64,000 nucleotides of DNA from CAADGY01 sp900696665 (GCA_035063885.1 JAPSFM010000004.1:62001-126000), one strand, 5' to 3'; shown: positions 33,419-42,594, numbered from the stretch's first letter. Notes: generated by a model not told the origin, from the sequence alone. Numbers and translations are program-made.

Positions 33419-34266
33419 CGCAGCTTGTTTTCCAGCCATTCCACCACGGCAGAGGCCTCCGCCGGCTGGTCCGCGAAGGCACTTTCCAGCCCAAGGCGGA
33501 CGGAACGGGCGAAGATCGCTTCGACGGTGCGGGTCATTACGGGCTCGGCTTTGAGGTCCTGGACGGTCTCTACAACCTGCTCCAATTCGGTCCGCCGCCT
33601 CTCGCAATGTACGGCGTGCGTGCGGACCCAATTCTCCGCGATGTTCTGGAACGAATCCGCTGACATGAAGTCGCAGATGTCTTCCCACACTTCCCCGGCA
33701 AGACCGGCGCGACGCGCGGTCACAAGCAGTTCAATCAGTAGCGCTTCCACTCCCTTGGAAAAGATGCTCCGCAGCATTTTGAAAGTGGAGGCCGTGCCGA
33801 TCTTCTCACTCAGAAATACCGTGTTCAAACCGGCGGAACACAGCGTACCGGCGGCATCGCGTGCTTTCGCACCGCTCAGCGCGATGCGGGTGGCGCTACC
33901 GGTGATTCCGATGGCCCCGAGGATTGCTCCCTCCACGAATTCGGCGGGAGATGACTGAATGAGCGTGGCAATTTCGACCTTTATGCGAGGCGAGGTGGAT
34001 GCCAGATCCAGATAAAGCTGGCCGGCCCGCAGCAAAGGAGCACACGCGGCCGCAACCTCCGTGGCCGCCTGTGCTGGAACAACAGAAACAACAAAGTCCG
34101 AACTTGCGAGCAATTCGGACGGCGAAAGCAACCGTAAGCCGGCATCGCGGACTCTGCTTTCCGTGAGGTCGTACGCGGCAACCGAAGCGCCGGAATCCCG
34201 CACTGCTATGGCCAGGACTCGTCCCGCCTCGCCAGCTCCTATAAAGCCGATCGACGGCGCAGTCAT
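33388..34266 (-). CDS. NAD(P)-dependent beta-hydroxyacid dehydrogenase-like protein (DUF1932 type)
   Basis: The 292-residue protein begins with a Rossmann fold, SIGFIGAGEAGRVLA, followed by FVVSVVPAQAATE and YLDLASTSPRIK. The C-terminal helical domain with TASTFKMLRSIFSKGVEAL is the DUF1932-like substrate domain of 6-phosphogluconate-dehydrogenase relatives. The lysine of KMLRS is in the position of the catalytic lysine of this superfamily. Substrates are probably small hydroxy acids. The ATG at 34266 is 10 bases after the alkaline-phosphatase stop, so both may share a transcript. Confidence 0.85.
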   Translation of the reverse strand: MTAPSIGFIGAGEAGRVLAIAVRDSGASVAAYDLTESRVRDAGLRLLSPSELLASSDFVVSVVPAQAATEVAAACAPLLRAGQLYLDLASTSPRIKVEIATLIQSSPAEFVEGAILGAIGITGSATRIALSGAKARDAAGTLCSAGLNTVFLSEKIGTASTFKMLRSIFSKGVEALLIELLVTARRAGLAGEVWEDICDFMSADSFQNIAENWVRTHAVHCERRRTELEQVVETVQDLKAEPVMTRTVEAIFARSVRLGLESAFADQPAEASAVVEWLENKLRQTENSGAQR

Positions 34267-34276
34267 GCGGGACAGC

Positions 34277-35320
34277 TTACCAGCCGTAAGCGTCCAGCAT
34301 CACGCGAAACAGGTCGGTGTTCTTCATGTAACCGCGGATCTTCTTCGCGCCGGGCCCTTCGGCCGATATCAGGACCTCTTCTCCGGTATGGGAGCCATCG
34401 AAACGCATATTCGCGGCAACCGGATCACCCTTTTTGCCGGACGGCAAGCGGAGGTCGTAGGAATGATCGGCTGTGAACAGCAGCAGGCTGTTCTTACGGT
34501 AATTCTTCGCAAGACCGGCGATGATCTCATCGAAACGCACCAGCCGGTCGAGATCCTTCTGCGGGCTCTTGGAGTGGTTGTTCGATTCGACCATCAGGAA
34601 AAAGCCCTTTTTATTGCGCGACAGAATTGTCACCGCGCGATTCACGGCCTCACCCAGATCGAAATCATCGGAGTCGAACAGAGTCACCACCCGCTGCGTA
34701 TCGGAGGCATCCCAACTCGCAAAATCGTCATGGAAGGCATAGCCCCGTTCTTTCAATGCGCTCGCGAGGTCCACGTTTAAAGCTTCGGTTTGCGTGAGGA
34801 TCGATTTCCGTCCCGGCCCGATGACGACATCCACACCATCGCCGTACCGGGGCTTCACGATCTGCAGGAAGATCTCGCCCTGCTTCTTCCGGTCGTTGGC
34901 CCGCGCATAGCAGGCGGCAGGCGTCGCGTCGGCCATGCTGCTGTTAGACACGACTCCGGTCGAAAGGCCGCGCTCTTCGGCATATTCCAGAATCGTCTTC
35001 AGCCCTTCTCCGTCTTTGACGCCCCGCACCGCGTCCGGCCCTTGCGAAATAACGCCGTTGTGCGTCTTCTGACCCGTCACGATCGCCGTCATCCCCGCGG
35101 CTGAATCCGTAACCCAATTCGATGCCGACGAAGTCTCTGACAGCCCGATATTCGGCATCCGCTGCACATAGAGCGACTGCGGCTTACCGTAGCCATGGAT
35201 GCTGGCGGCGTTCACGGTTGCCAGACCTGTACCATCAGCGAGAAAAAGAATAACGTTCTTAGCCTTCTCCGCACCGGCGCTCAAGGAAGAGAGAACAACC
35301 AGCAGAAAAAACACACGCAT
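34277..35320 (-). CDS. Exported alkaline phosphatase (PhoA superfamily)
   Basis: The protein has 347 residues from the ATG at 35320 (GGAG upstream); a longer frame upstream is not supported. The signal peptide MRVFFLLVVLSSLSAGA precedes NVILFLADGTG (metal-binding D30). The nucleophile is S73 in VTDSAAGMTA. SMADATPAACYA, TADHSYDLR and GSHTGEEVLI match the PhoA metal and active-site blocks. The segment that is usually EGGRIDxxGH reads VESNNHSKSPQKD, so one metal site may be altered. It is shorter than E. coli PhoA (about 470), like many environmental members. It would release phosphate from organic esters in the periplasm. Confidence 0.88.
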   Translation of the reverse strand: MRVFFLLVVLSSLSAGAEKAKNVILFLADGTGLATVNAASIHGYGKPQSLYVQRMPNIGLSETSSASNWVTDSAAGMTAIVTGQKTHNGVISQGPDAVRGVKDGEGLKTILEYAEERGLSTGVVSNSSMADATPAACYARANDRKKQGEIFLQIVKPRYGDGVDVVIGPGRKSILTQTEALNVDLASALKERGYAFHDDFASWDASDTQRVVTLFDSDDFDLGEAVNRAVTILSRNKKGFFLMVESNNHSKSPQKDLDRLVRFDEIIAGLAKNYRKNSLLLFTADHSYDLRLPSGKKGDPVAANMRFDGSHTGEEVLISAEGPGAKKIRGYMKNTDLFRVMLDAYGW

Positions 35321-35794
35321 TCCCAAATAACTCCTTATTGTATGGATCCAGCCTGCAAGAAAATACACTCATGACACTCCACAAGCGCACGTCAAGCCGC
35401 ACAGCCGGTATGAATTCACCATACAACAGTGCAAGCCCTCGCGCGAAGCCCTTTCTCTTGCCCGCTTCCGGTGGTACAGTTCTTAGACGGAACCGCGGAA
35501 AGGAGATGAGATGAATGTCTCATGGCCGACGATTGGCGGTAAGCTCCGGGAGAGGACTTCCGGGGTAGACAGATCCCAGGCCGGTTGCAGTTCGTGGGAC
35601 GCAGACCCCATCGGGAAGATTGGGCAGACCTGTGGATTGAATGTCATCCTGAGGCGCGCGCCGGCCTCGCATAGGGGTGCGGTGACCGCCGAATCAGGCC
35701 AAAGTGATCCGCCAGCCGGTGGAGAAGACCGGTCCGCGCGGCGCACAGGCGCCGGCGCTGTAATTTGTCCAAGGATATGCTTCCAGGGGTGCGC
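35321..35794. other. Intergenic stretch without a supported gene
   Basis: Between the phosphatase start and the transposase remnant I see no recognisable gene. A plus frame starting at 35511 has a good GGAGATGAG-like site and 95 codons, but its translation is low-complexity and resembles nothing known to me. GTATG-N7-CATAC (around 35410-35426) is a weak inverted repeat. The promoter of the phosphatase should lie in the left part. Confidence 0.4.
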
Positions 35795-36050
35795 ATGAAG
35801 GATAGGGAACACGGACAGTTGGCGCCACTGACACCAACGTGCGGCACGCTGGTGATGCTGCGCACGGTGCTGGCGCAACCCGCGCTGATAGCAGCCAACT
35901 ACAGCCCATACCTGAAGCGGTTCTATGAGCAAGTCAAAGTGTGGCGTGAGGAAGGCCGTCGCCCTGGTGCGCAAGTTTCCCGGCATCATTTACCAAACCT
36001 TGAAGAACAAGTGGGTTCTCAAAGACTTCCCGGAGTTTGTCTTGCGGAGG
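35795..36050 (+). pseudogene. C-terminal remnant of an IS110/IS116-type transposase
   Basis: One plus frame reads CGTLVMLRTVLAQPAL and then AANYSPYLKRFYEQ. The match continues in the next frame from 35925 as GVRKAVALVRKFPGIIYQTL and KNKWVLKDFPEFVL. Together they reproduce the transposase_20 end of IS110-family proteins (SPYLKxFYE, then a basic helix, then IIYxTLKNKW..DFPxFVL). A frameshift near 35930 and the loss of the N-terminal catalytic domain show a dead element. No clear ends were found. Confidence 0.7.
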
Positions 36051-36332
36051 ATCATGAAGATGCTGTGGGACCCGCCAACGGAAATCCAGGCTTCTGGTTT
36101 CCGCACCGCCGCCCGCCGGATTCAGCCGATGCCAGAATGGTGCTTGCAGGCAGGGGTTCATTGCGCCGCGGTAAACCCGGCCGTGCCTTTGCCTTCCATG
36201 CGCGGTTCTGCAAGCCAGATAATCGCAGCGGGCGGCTCCGGCGGAAATCAGAAGCAGAGCAGTTTCTTCGTCTTACGAAAGACGAGAACCAGGTTGTAGT
36301 TGACAAAACATCATAGGAGGAGTGCCAGAGCG

Positions 36333-37658
36333 ATGCAAGGAGAACTGCTGCGACGAACTTTTATTGGTGCGGGCCCGGCCGCCGTCTTAGGGGCGGCTCC
36401 CGGACGAAGTGTGAAGGATCCGCCCGCCTTGCTCGGCGGTGAACCCGTGCGCAGGAAGGGATTCCCCTCCTGGCCGCAACCAACTTCGGCCGACGAGAAA
36501 AACTGGCTCGACGCCTTACGCGCCGGCAAGTGGTGGCGCAGGGAAGGCCACTATGTCCGGGATTTCGAGAAAGCCTGGGCTGAACGCATGGATGCCCGCT
36601 ATTGTCTCGCAACCGCGAACGGTACCAGTGCGCTGATGGCCTCGCTTCACGCGCTGGAAGTTGGACCGAAAGACGAGGTACTCGTCAGCCCGTACACGTT
36701 TATCGCTACCATCAACTCCATCGCGGCACACTATGCGTTGCCGGTTTTTGTCGATACCGACCCGGAATCGATGATGATCGACGCGGGCAAAATCGAGGCT
36801 GCCATTACGGCGCGTACCCGGTGCATCATGCCGGTCCACCTCGGCGGAAATGTGGCCGACATGGACCGCATCCTCCAAATCTCGAAGAAGCGCAACATCC
36901 CGGTGATCGAGGATGCGTGCCAGGCGCATCTGTCGGAATGGCGCACCAGGAAGGTGTCCACGCTGGGCAACCTGGGCTGCTTCAGTTTTCAGAAATTCAA
37001 GAACCTGCCCGGGGGCGAAGCCGGAGGCGTGATTACAAATGACGAGAAGCTATACCAGAGCGCCTTCGGATTCCACTCGCATTACCTTACACTTGATGAG
37101 GCCGCTCCCGGCCCGTCGCCCCGCCGTAACGGCATCAATCTTCGCATGGCTGAATTCCAAGCCGCCCTGTTGCTGGCCCAGCTTACCCGCTTGGAAGGTC
37201 AGGCGAAAACGCGCGAGCAGAACGCCGCCATTCTGGGAGAACTGCTTGCCGAAGTGCCCGGTGTCAAGCCAGCAAAGATGTACAGCGGCTGCACGCGCAA
37301 TGGCTATCACCTCTACATGATGCGGTACGATCCGGATGCATTCGCCGGCCTGCCGCGGGAGCGGTTCATCCAGGCGGTCCGTGCGGAAGGGATTCCCCTC
37401 TCGGCGGGATACGGGCCACTCAACAAAGATCCGTTTCTCGAAAATACATTCGCCTCGCGCACCTGGCGGGCGGTGTACACAAAGAAGGAGATTGACAACT
37501 GGCGCGAGCGGAACCAGTGTCCTGCCAACGACCGTTTGACCCGGGAGGGCCTCTGGTTCAGCCAAAACGTGTTACTGGCCGACAAGGCCGCGATGGAGGA
37601 CATCGCAACGGCATTCGGCAAAGTCTACCGCCACGCCGAAGCGATTCGGAAGGGATAG
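36333..37658 (+). CDS. Tat-exported DegT/DnrJ/EryC1-type PLP aminotransferase
   Basis: The protein has 441 residues from the ATG at 36333. An AGGAGG lies 13 bases upstream, a little far. The N-terminus LLRRTFIGAGPAAVLGAA looks like a Tat signal. The DegT fold follows: ANGTSALMASLHALEVGP, VSPYTFIATINSI, MPVHLGGNVADMD and VIEDACQAH. The Schiff-base lysine is K223 in KFKNLPGGEAGG. Such proteins aminate keto-sugars for glycan or antibiotic sugars, but an exported form is odd. Related Tat-type DegT proteins occur in Acidobacteria and Planctomycetes with unknown roles. Confidence 0.88.
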   Translation: MQGELLRRTFIGAGPAAVLGAAPGRSVKDPPALLGGEPVRRKGFPSWPQPTSADEKNWLDALRAGKWWRREGHYVRDFEKAWAERMDARYCLATANGTSALMASLHALEVGPKDEVLVSPYTFIATINSIAAHYALPVFVDTDPESMMIDAGKIEAAITARTRCIMPVHLGGNVADMDRILQISKKRNIPVIEDACQAHLSEWRTRKVSTLGNLGCFSFQKFKNLPGGEAGGVITNDEKLYQSAFGFHSHYLTLDEAAPGPSPRRNGINLRMAEFQAALLLAQLTRLEGQAKTREQNAAILGELLAEVPGVKPAKMYSGCTRNGYHLYMMRYDPDAFAGLPRERFIQAVRAEGIPLSAGYGPLNKDPFLENTFASRTWRAVYTKKEIDNWRERNQCPANDRLTREGLWFSQNVLLADKAAMEDIATAFGKVYRHAEAIRKG

Positions 37659-38251
37659 GGCGAAGCGCCGGGATGCCGCAACGCCCGCGCACACGCCGAT
37701 AGAAAGTTCAGACTTTTTTCGACGCCTGGCCCGGTTCACACCTGCCGGCGGAAGGAACGCTTCGGCTTCCCGGCGACAGACTGACGGCCCTCTACTACCG
37801 GCTATTCGCTCGACCTGTGTGCGGAAGCCACAACGGACGACGAAGAAAAGGGAAACGCTCTTCTACAGCGTCTCGCACTGCATCGGGATGGTGGAGCACT
37901 TGCATTGAAAACTCCGCCTTACCTTGAGCATGTACGGTCGCAAACGTATTTCAACGTGCTGATGCCCGCGAGCCGCCCGGTGGTCGTCACGTGCGCCTAC
38001 ACTACGGCCGATCTGTCCGGCGTCCATGGTCTGGTCACCGTTTCAACCAGTCATGGCATGGTGCTTTTGAGCGGTGCCACCAGCCGTATCCATCCAAATG
38101 CAACGGACGGAGACCCGATTGTGTACAGGGACCGGTAGTTATCGACGGTAGTACGTGACCCGGCCGCACCGCTGCGTTGCGGCGGCCTGCGAGTAACTAT
38201 TTTGTATAATTTGGCCCTAAATTCGTGTTAGGCTGGGGCTGAGGAACCCGT
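37659..38251. other. Intergenic region with a possible coding remnant
   Basis: This stretch has no confident gene. A plus frame open from about 37785 to 38138 reads ...CAEATTDDEEKGNALLQRLAL...TPPYLEHVRSQTYFNV...TAYTTADLSG-like text, but it has no ATG/GTG and only a TTG at 37905. It may be the tail of a lost gene. A GC-rich partial hairpin around 38160-38190 and a TATAAT box at 38205 precede the next gene. Confidence 0.4.
38205..38210 (+). promoter_or_regulatory. Candidate -10 box for the DoxX-fusion operon
   Basis: A perfect TATAAT lies 41 bases upstream of the ATG at 38252, in locally AT-rich sequence. A -35 hexamer at 17 bases is not convincing. Confidence 0.3.
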
Positions 38252-39799
38252 ATGGAGCACGAATCCGCCCTGCCCCGGCGGTACAGGGAGGCAGCCTTCG
38301 CGCTGCTGCGCATCGTGATTGGATGGCACTTCCTGTACGAAGGTTGGACGAAACTCGCCTTTCCGGGCTGGACTTCCGCAGGTTATTTGAAATCGAGTAC
38401 CGGTCCCCTGGCCCCATTCTTTGGCTGGCTGGCGGGAGACGGGATTCGCACAGCAATCATAGATCAGATGAACATCTGGGCCCTTATCCTTATCGGGCTC
38501 GGCCTGATGCTCGGTTTACTCGTGCGCCCGGCGGCACTCGGCGGCATCGCACTGCTCAGCCTCTACTACCTTGCATATCCGCCATTCTTCGGAATGAGCC
38601 CGGGCGGCGCCAGCGAAGGCGCGTATCTCATCGTTAACAAGAACCTGGTAGAGCTTTGCGCTTTGCTTGCGGTTATCGGCTGCCCGGCGTACTCGTTCGG
38701 TCTGGATCGTGTCCTGCGGCGGCGGAGCGGAGCGGCGCATGAAGCGCCGGCCCGGCCCGCGCCTCTCTTCAGTCTTGATCAGCTGGTGCCCGCCTACCTG
38801 GGTCCTGTTTCACGGCGGCAATACGTCGCGACTCTCGCCGGTGTACCGTTCATGGGCGCTTTCGTGCTCGCGGTACTCAAAAAGCATGGCTGGAAAAGCT
38901 TCGAAGAGGTATCGCTTGGAGGGAGAGCACAGCGCAGGGATACCTTTGTCGCCAGCGCGACCATGAAGAGCTTTCAGTTCTCCGCGATCAGCGACTTGAA
39001 GGGGCGGCTCCCCATGGGGCAAATCGGCAACCTGAACTTGAGCCGTATGATCTTGGGAGGGAACCTGATGGGCGGCTGGGCGCATGCCCGCGACCTGATC
39101 TACGTGTCAAAGCTGGTCAAGGCTTACCACCATCGCGACAAAATCTTCGAGACTTTTGCCATCGCCGAGCGTTGCGGCGTCAACACGATTCTGACGAATC
39201 CCCTGCTATGCGACGTGATCAACGACTATTGGAGAAACGGCGGCAGGATTCAGTTTATTTCCGATTGCGGCGGAAAAGACGTATTGCAAATGATTCAGAA
39301 GTCCATCGATCGTGGCGCGGCGGCTTGCTATATCCAGGGTGGGGTTGCCGATCGCCTGGTCGAGGAGCGGAAGTTCGAGGTCATCGCCGCGGGTCTGGAC
39401 CTGATCCGGCGCAACGGTCTGCCGGCGGGCATCGGCGGCCACAAGCTCAAGACCGTGCAAGCGTGCGTTGAGATGGGTTTGCGGCCGGATTTCTGGATGA
39501 AAACGCTGCACCACACCAACTACTGGTCGGCGAAGACCCTGCCCGAAAACGACAACATCTGGTGCACGGAACCAGCCGATACCGTTTCCTATATGGCGCA
39601 ATTGCGTGAGCCGTGGATCGCCTTCAAAGTGCTGGCGGCCGGTTCCATCGAACCGGCGGTGGGCTTCCGCTACGCCTTCGAGAGCGGCGCCGATTTCATC
39701 TGTGTGGGCATGTACGACTTCCAGATTGTTGACGACGTCAATATCGCGCTCAACGTGCTGAACCGCTCGCTGGTGCGTACGCGGCAATGGTGCGCGTAA
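38252..39799 (+). CDS. Fusion of a DoxX-like membrane domain with a TIM-barrel-like domain
   Basis: The protein has 515 residues with GAGG 8 bases before the ATG. Residues 1-165 are a DoxX-type four-helix membrane domain (LLRIVIGWHFLYEGWTKL, then IWALILIGLGLMLGLLV and ALLSLYYLAYPPFFG). A linker with SRRQYVATLAGVPFMGAFVLAV (about 183-205) forms a further TM. The C-terminal about 280 residues look like a beta/alpha barrel related to aldo-keto-type proteins (NLNLSRMILGGNLMGGWAH, IQFISDCGGKD, FKVLAAGSIEPAVGF). No catalytic set is certain. A URO-D family gene begins on the base after the stop, so the two are coupled. The function is unknown. Confidence 0.8.
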   Translation: MEHESALPRRYREAAFALLRIVIGWHFLYEGWTKLAFPGWTSAGYLKSSTGPLAPFFGWLAGDGIRTAIIDQMNIWALILIGLGLMLGLLVRPAALGGIALLSLYYLAYPPFFGMSPGGASEGAYLIVNKNLVELCALLAVIGCPAYSFGLDRVLRRRSGAAHEAPARPAPLFSLDQLVPAYLGPVSRRQYVATLAGVPFMGAFVLAVLKKHGWKSFEEVSLGGRAQRRDTFVASATMKSFQFSAISDLKGRLPMGQIGNLNLSRMILGGNLMGGWAHARDLIYVSKLVKAYHHRDKIFETFAIAERCGVNTILTNPLLCDVINDYWRNGGRIQFISDCGGKDVLQMIQKSIDRGAAACYIQGGVADRLVEERKFEVIAAGLDLIRRNGLPAGIGGHKLKTVQACVEMGLRPDFWMKTLHHTNYWSAKTLPENDNIWCTEPADTVSYMAQLREPWIAFKVLAAGSIEPAVGFRYAFESGADFICVGMYDFQIVDDVNIALNVLNRSLVRTRQWCA

Positions 39800-40930
39800 A
39801 TGCGGCCGGGCAGCCTATGCCCTCGCGAGCGTGTGCTCCTCGCTCTTACGCACCGCGAGACAGATAGAGTTCCGGTCGATTTCCTCGCCACGGCCGAGAC
39901 GTGGACGAATGTCAAAACGTTTCTCGGCACAGCAGACGAGGAGCGTGTTCTTCAACTTCTGGGCGTTGACTTGCGCCATCCACGGCAGCCCTACATCGGT
40001 CCCCCCCTCGAAACGTACAGCGACGGAACGTGGCGCGATGCGTGGGGTGTGACGCGCCGCAAGGTGGCGAACAGGTTCGGAGTGTACGACGAGATCGCCC
40101 GCCACCCTCTGGCCTGTATCAACGATGCGAGTGAACTTGACCAATATGGATGGCCGCAACCCGATTGGTGGGATGCCGAAGGGCTTGCCCACGAGATAAG
40201 GCGGCTCGACGGGATCGCCGAATATGCGATCGCGCTTGAGGAGTTCGGCGACCCGGGCGGTATGTTCGAGATCGCCTGGTACTTGCGCGGGATGGAGCAA
40301 TTCCTGGCCGATCTCATCGAAAACCCGGACCTCGCCTGGGAGCTCATGCGCCGCGTGACGGACTTCTATATCGCCATGCTCGAACGTGTAATGCGTGCAG
40401 CCGGAGAACGCATCGATCTGATCTGGACCAGCGACGACATCGCCCACCAGCATGGGATTTTGATGTCGCCACGGATGTGGAGCAACCTCGTCGCACCGCA
40501 TCATGAGCGCCTCAACCGGCTCGTTCACGAATTGGGCGCCCGGGTGATGTATCATTCCTGCGGTGCTGTGCGCCCCTTCATCCCCGCGCTCATCGATATC
40601 GGAACCGATGTGCTGGACGTGCTGCAATTCAGCGCCGAAGGCATGGACCCGCGCGAAATCAAAAGCACCTTCGGCGACAGGCTCTGCTTTCACGGCGGCA
40701 TGGATGTACAGGCGACGCTTCCCCGATGCTCGCCCGGCGAGGTACACCGGACGGCGCGGGAGCATATCGCCGTTCTCGGCGCGGGCGGCGGCTACATCCT
40801 CAGCCCCACACACAACATCCAGGCCGACACTCCACCCGCGAACATCCTGGCGATGTATGATGCGGCGGGGAGCTTGCCGCCGGAACTGGCTGCAAAAAAA
40901 AGCGCGCCGGAAAGCCCGGCGCGCCTCTGA
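39800..40930 (+). CDS. Uroporphyrinogen decarboxylase-family (methyltransferase-like) protein
   Basis: The protein has 376 residues; the ATG directly follows the TAA of the DoxX fusion. It has the URO-D barrel pattern: RERVLLALTHRETDRVPVDF at the start, FGDPGGMFEIAWYLRG, LIWTSDDIAHQHG and HGGMDVQATLP. VMYHSCGAVRPFI contains the HxC zinc-type motif seen in cobalamin methyltransferases such as MtaA; the third, C-terminal Cys is absent (ILSPTHNIQ). HemE residues are not conserved, so this is not the haem enzyme. Many Acidobacteria and Planctomycetes carry such proteins beside oxidoreductases. The last 10 codons contain a transcription terminator acting for the convergent gene. Confidence 0.87.
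   Translation: MRPGSLCPRERVLLALTHRETDRVPVDFLATAETWTNVKTFLGTADEERVLQLLGVDLRHPRQPYIGPPLETYSDGTWRDAWGVTRRKVANRFGVYDEIARHPLACINDASELDQYGWPQPDWWDAEGLAHEIRRLDGIAEYAIALEEFGDPGGMFEIAWYLRGMEQFLADLIENPDLAWELMRRVTDFYIAMLERVMRAAGERIDLIWTSDDIAHQHGILMSPRMWSNLVAPHHERLNRLVHELGARVMYHSCGAVRPFIPALIDIGTDVLDVLQFSAEGMDPREIKSTFGDRLCFHGGMDVQATLPRCSPGEVHRTAREHIAVLGAGGGYILSPTHNIQADTPPANILAMYDAAGSLPPELAAKKSAPESPARL
40894..40924 (-). terminator. Intrinsic terminator of the TPR-protein gene, inside the URO-D coding end
   Basis: On the minus strand a 9-bp stem (GCGCGCCGG / CCGGCGCGC, 40924-40902, 5-base loop) is followed by eight T (40901-40894). It lies 39 bases after the stop of the convergent TPR gene. It is within the last codons of the URO-D gene. 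Confidence 0.75.
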
Positions 40931-40962
40931 GGGTGGGGGTGAGGAAAAAACCTTTTTGCGGC

Positions 40963-42594
40963 TTAAAGATCGGCCACTTTGAGCGTCAGCGGCGAGCCTC
41001 GCCAAGCCTCCTGGAATTCCTTTTGAATCCAGTCTACGCTCACCTGCCTCTTCTGCATCTTCATCGCTTCCATCAGACCGAACAGCGAACGCCCGTTGCG
41101 CGGATGCAGTTCCAGATCCCGGCGGAAAACCTCTTCGGCCTCCGCCGCTTTGCCCTGCCGCAGCAGGGCCCCGCCAAGCGCTTCACGAACCGGGTAGTAC
41201 CAGTCCGGTGGCTCCATATAGTTCAACCGATCCTCGAACCCGGCGGCACGGCGGAAGTGTGTGACTTCGGAGGCTGAATCCTTTTTCGCGCGTGCGATGC
41301 GTGCGTCCAGGTCTGCCATACCGACATCCAGAACGCTTCGCATAGTGTTGACCATTAGCATTTCGCTCTCCGGAATCCGGGCACATAAAGCTCCCATGCG
41401 CTCGCGTTCCGCCTCCGCCTCCGGCACATTTCCCAAACCGGCGAACGCCAGACCGCGAGAGTACCGGTACATGGCGTGCACAAACGGATGTTTCTCGCCG
41501 GGCTCGGGCTCCGCCAGCATCTCCTTCCACTTGGCAAACCGTGCAAGCACGAGCCATTCGAAAGCACCGTATGTCCCCAGCATCGGCATTCCGTCGATTG
41601 CGCCGTCAACGTTCTTCCTTAGCCGCTTCGAATAGTCCAACGCCTGCTCAAAGCGGCCTTGCAACATGCGGACATACGATACGAAGTGCAGGTTATGCGA
41701 ATAGTACATCAGCGGGTAGATTCCTTTGGCGCCGGACCGCTCGATATACTTCCGGTCCACCTCGGAAGCCGTCTCGTTGACCACGGCGGACTGTTCGAAA
41801 TCGCCAACGCGCAGGAAGATATGCGACGGCATGTGGACCATGTGGCCCGCCCCGGGCATAAGTGAACCGAGGCGCATCGCACTCGGCAGCGCCCGCTCCG
41901 GGTTCTTTGACGCTTCCACTGCGTGAATGTAGTAGTGGTTGGCGCCGGGGTGGCTCGGGTCGCGCCGCAGTACACCCTCGAGTACTTCCAAGATCTCGAG
42001 CGTTCCCTCCGCAGGCACGCCATCTTTGCTCCATAGCTGCCACGGCCGCAGGTTCATCAAAGCTTCGGCGTAAAGCGTCGCTGCGTCCAGGTCGTCCGGA
42101 TAGCGCTTCATGACCTCCTTCATCGCGTCTTTGTAATGCACGGCGAGTTGCTTGCGGTCTTCTTCCGGGCTTCTCGAGTACCGCTTCACCAGTGCGTTCA
42201 CATAGGCGCGTTCGTTCTCCGGCGCCCGTTTGGTCAGCTCGATCGCCTTTTCTATTGCCTGCCACGCCTTCTCTTCCCGTTCGGGCATTGGCGGCATATT
42301 GTAGTTCGGTCCCAGGGCCAGCGCGATTCCCCAATGCGGCATCGGCGATTTCGGATCCAGTTCCGCGGCGCGTGCGAACAAGCGGGCGGCTTCATCGTGG
42401 TTGAAGCCAAACACGAGCGCCAGGCCCTGATCGAAAAACTTCTGGGCCATCTGTGAATTCGTGGCAATCGGGTGCGTATGGTCGCCTAACCCCTCCAATA
42501 GTTTGACCGGCTTCTGGTGAGTAGATTCGTGATGGTTATGCTGAGCCTGTAGAAACAGAACTGCAGCGAAAAGGAGCGTCACACACTTTTTCAT
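40963..42594 (-). CDS. Exported TPR-repeat protein of unknown function
   Basis: The protein has 543 residues. A signal peptide (MKKCVTLLFAAVLFLQA) is followed by a His-rich spot (HNHHESTHQ). TPR-like helical pairs then run through most of the protein: AQKFFDQGLALVFGFNHDEAARLFARA, PHWGIALALGPNYNMPP, and near the end GGALLRQGKAAEAEEVFRRDLELHPRNG. This 'FFDQGL..FGFNHDEA' type is widespread in environmental bacteria with no known role. AAGGAG precedes the ATG. An intrinsic terminator ends the unit at 40894-40924, and the unit may be monocistronic. Confidence 0.85.
   Translation of the reverse strand: MKKCVTLLFAAVLFLQAQHNHHESTHQKPVKLLEGLGDHTHPIATNSQMAQKFFDQGLALVFGFNHDEAARLFARAAELDPKSPMPHWGIALALGPNYNMPPMPEREEKAWQAIEKAIELTKRAPENERAYVNALVKRYSRSPEEDRKQLAVHYKDAMKEVMKRYPDDLDAATLYAEALMNLRPWQLWSKDGVPAEGTLEILEVLEGVLRRDPSHPGANHYYIHAVEASKNPERALPSAMRLGSLMPGAGHMVHMPSHIFLRVGDFEQSAVVNETASEVDRKYIERSGAKGIYPLMYYSHNLHFVSYVRMLQGRFEQALDYSKRLRKNVDGAIDGMPMLGTYGAFEWLVLARFAKWKEMLAEPEPGEKHPFVHAMYRYSRGLAFAGLGNVPEAEAERERMGALCARIPESEMLMVNTMRSVLDVGMADLDARIARAKKDSASEVTHFRRAAGFEDRLNYMEPPDWYYPVREALGGALLRQGKAAEAEEVFRRDLELHPRNGRSLFGLMEAMKMQKRQVSVDWIQKEFQEAWRGSPLTLKVADL

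Noticed and set aside
32377..33663. 428-codon plus-strand frame
   Set aside because: It lies over the MatC-like carrier in another frame; its Arg/Ser/Gly-rich translation is typical of a GC-rich shadow frame.
35511..35798. 95-codon plus-strand frame with a good ribosome-binding site
   Set aside because: No recognisable features, odd composition, and it lies in decayed DNA beside the IS110 remnant; kept only as part of an intergenic note.
37905..38138. 77-codon plus-strand frame with a TTG start
   Set aside because: The frame is open further upstream without a start codon, and no ribosome-binding site or family is seen; a remnant is more likely.
39815..41005. 396-codon minus-strand frame opposite the URO-D gene
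   Set aside because: The URO-D motifs are clear on the plus strand, and this frame crosses the intrinsic terminator of the TPR gene.
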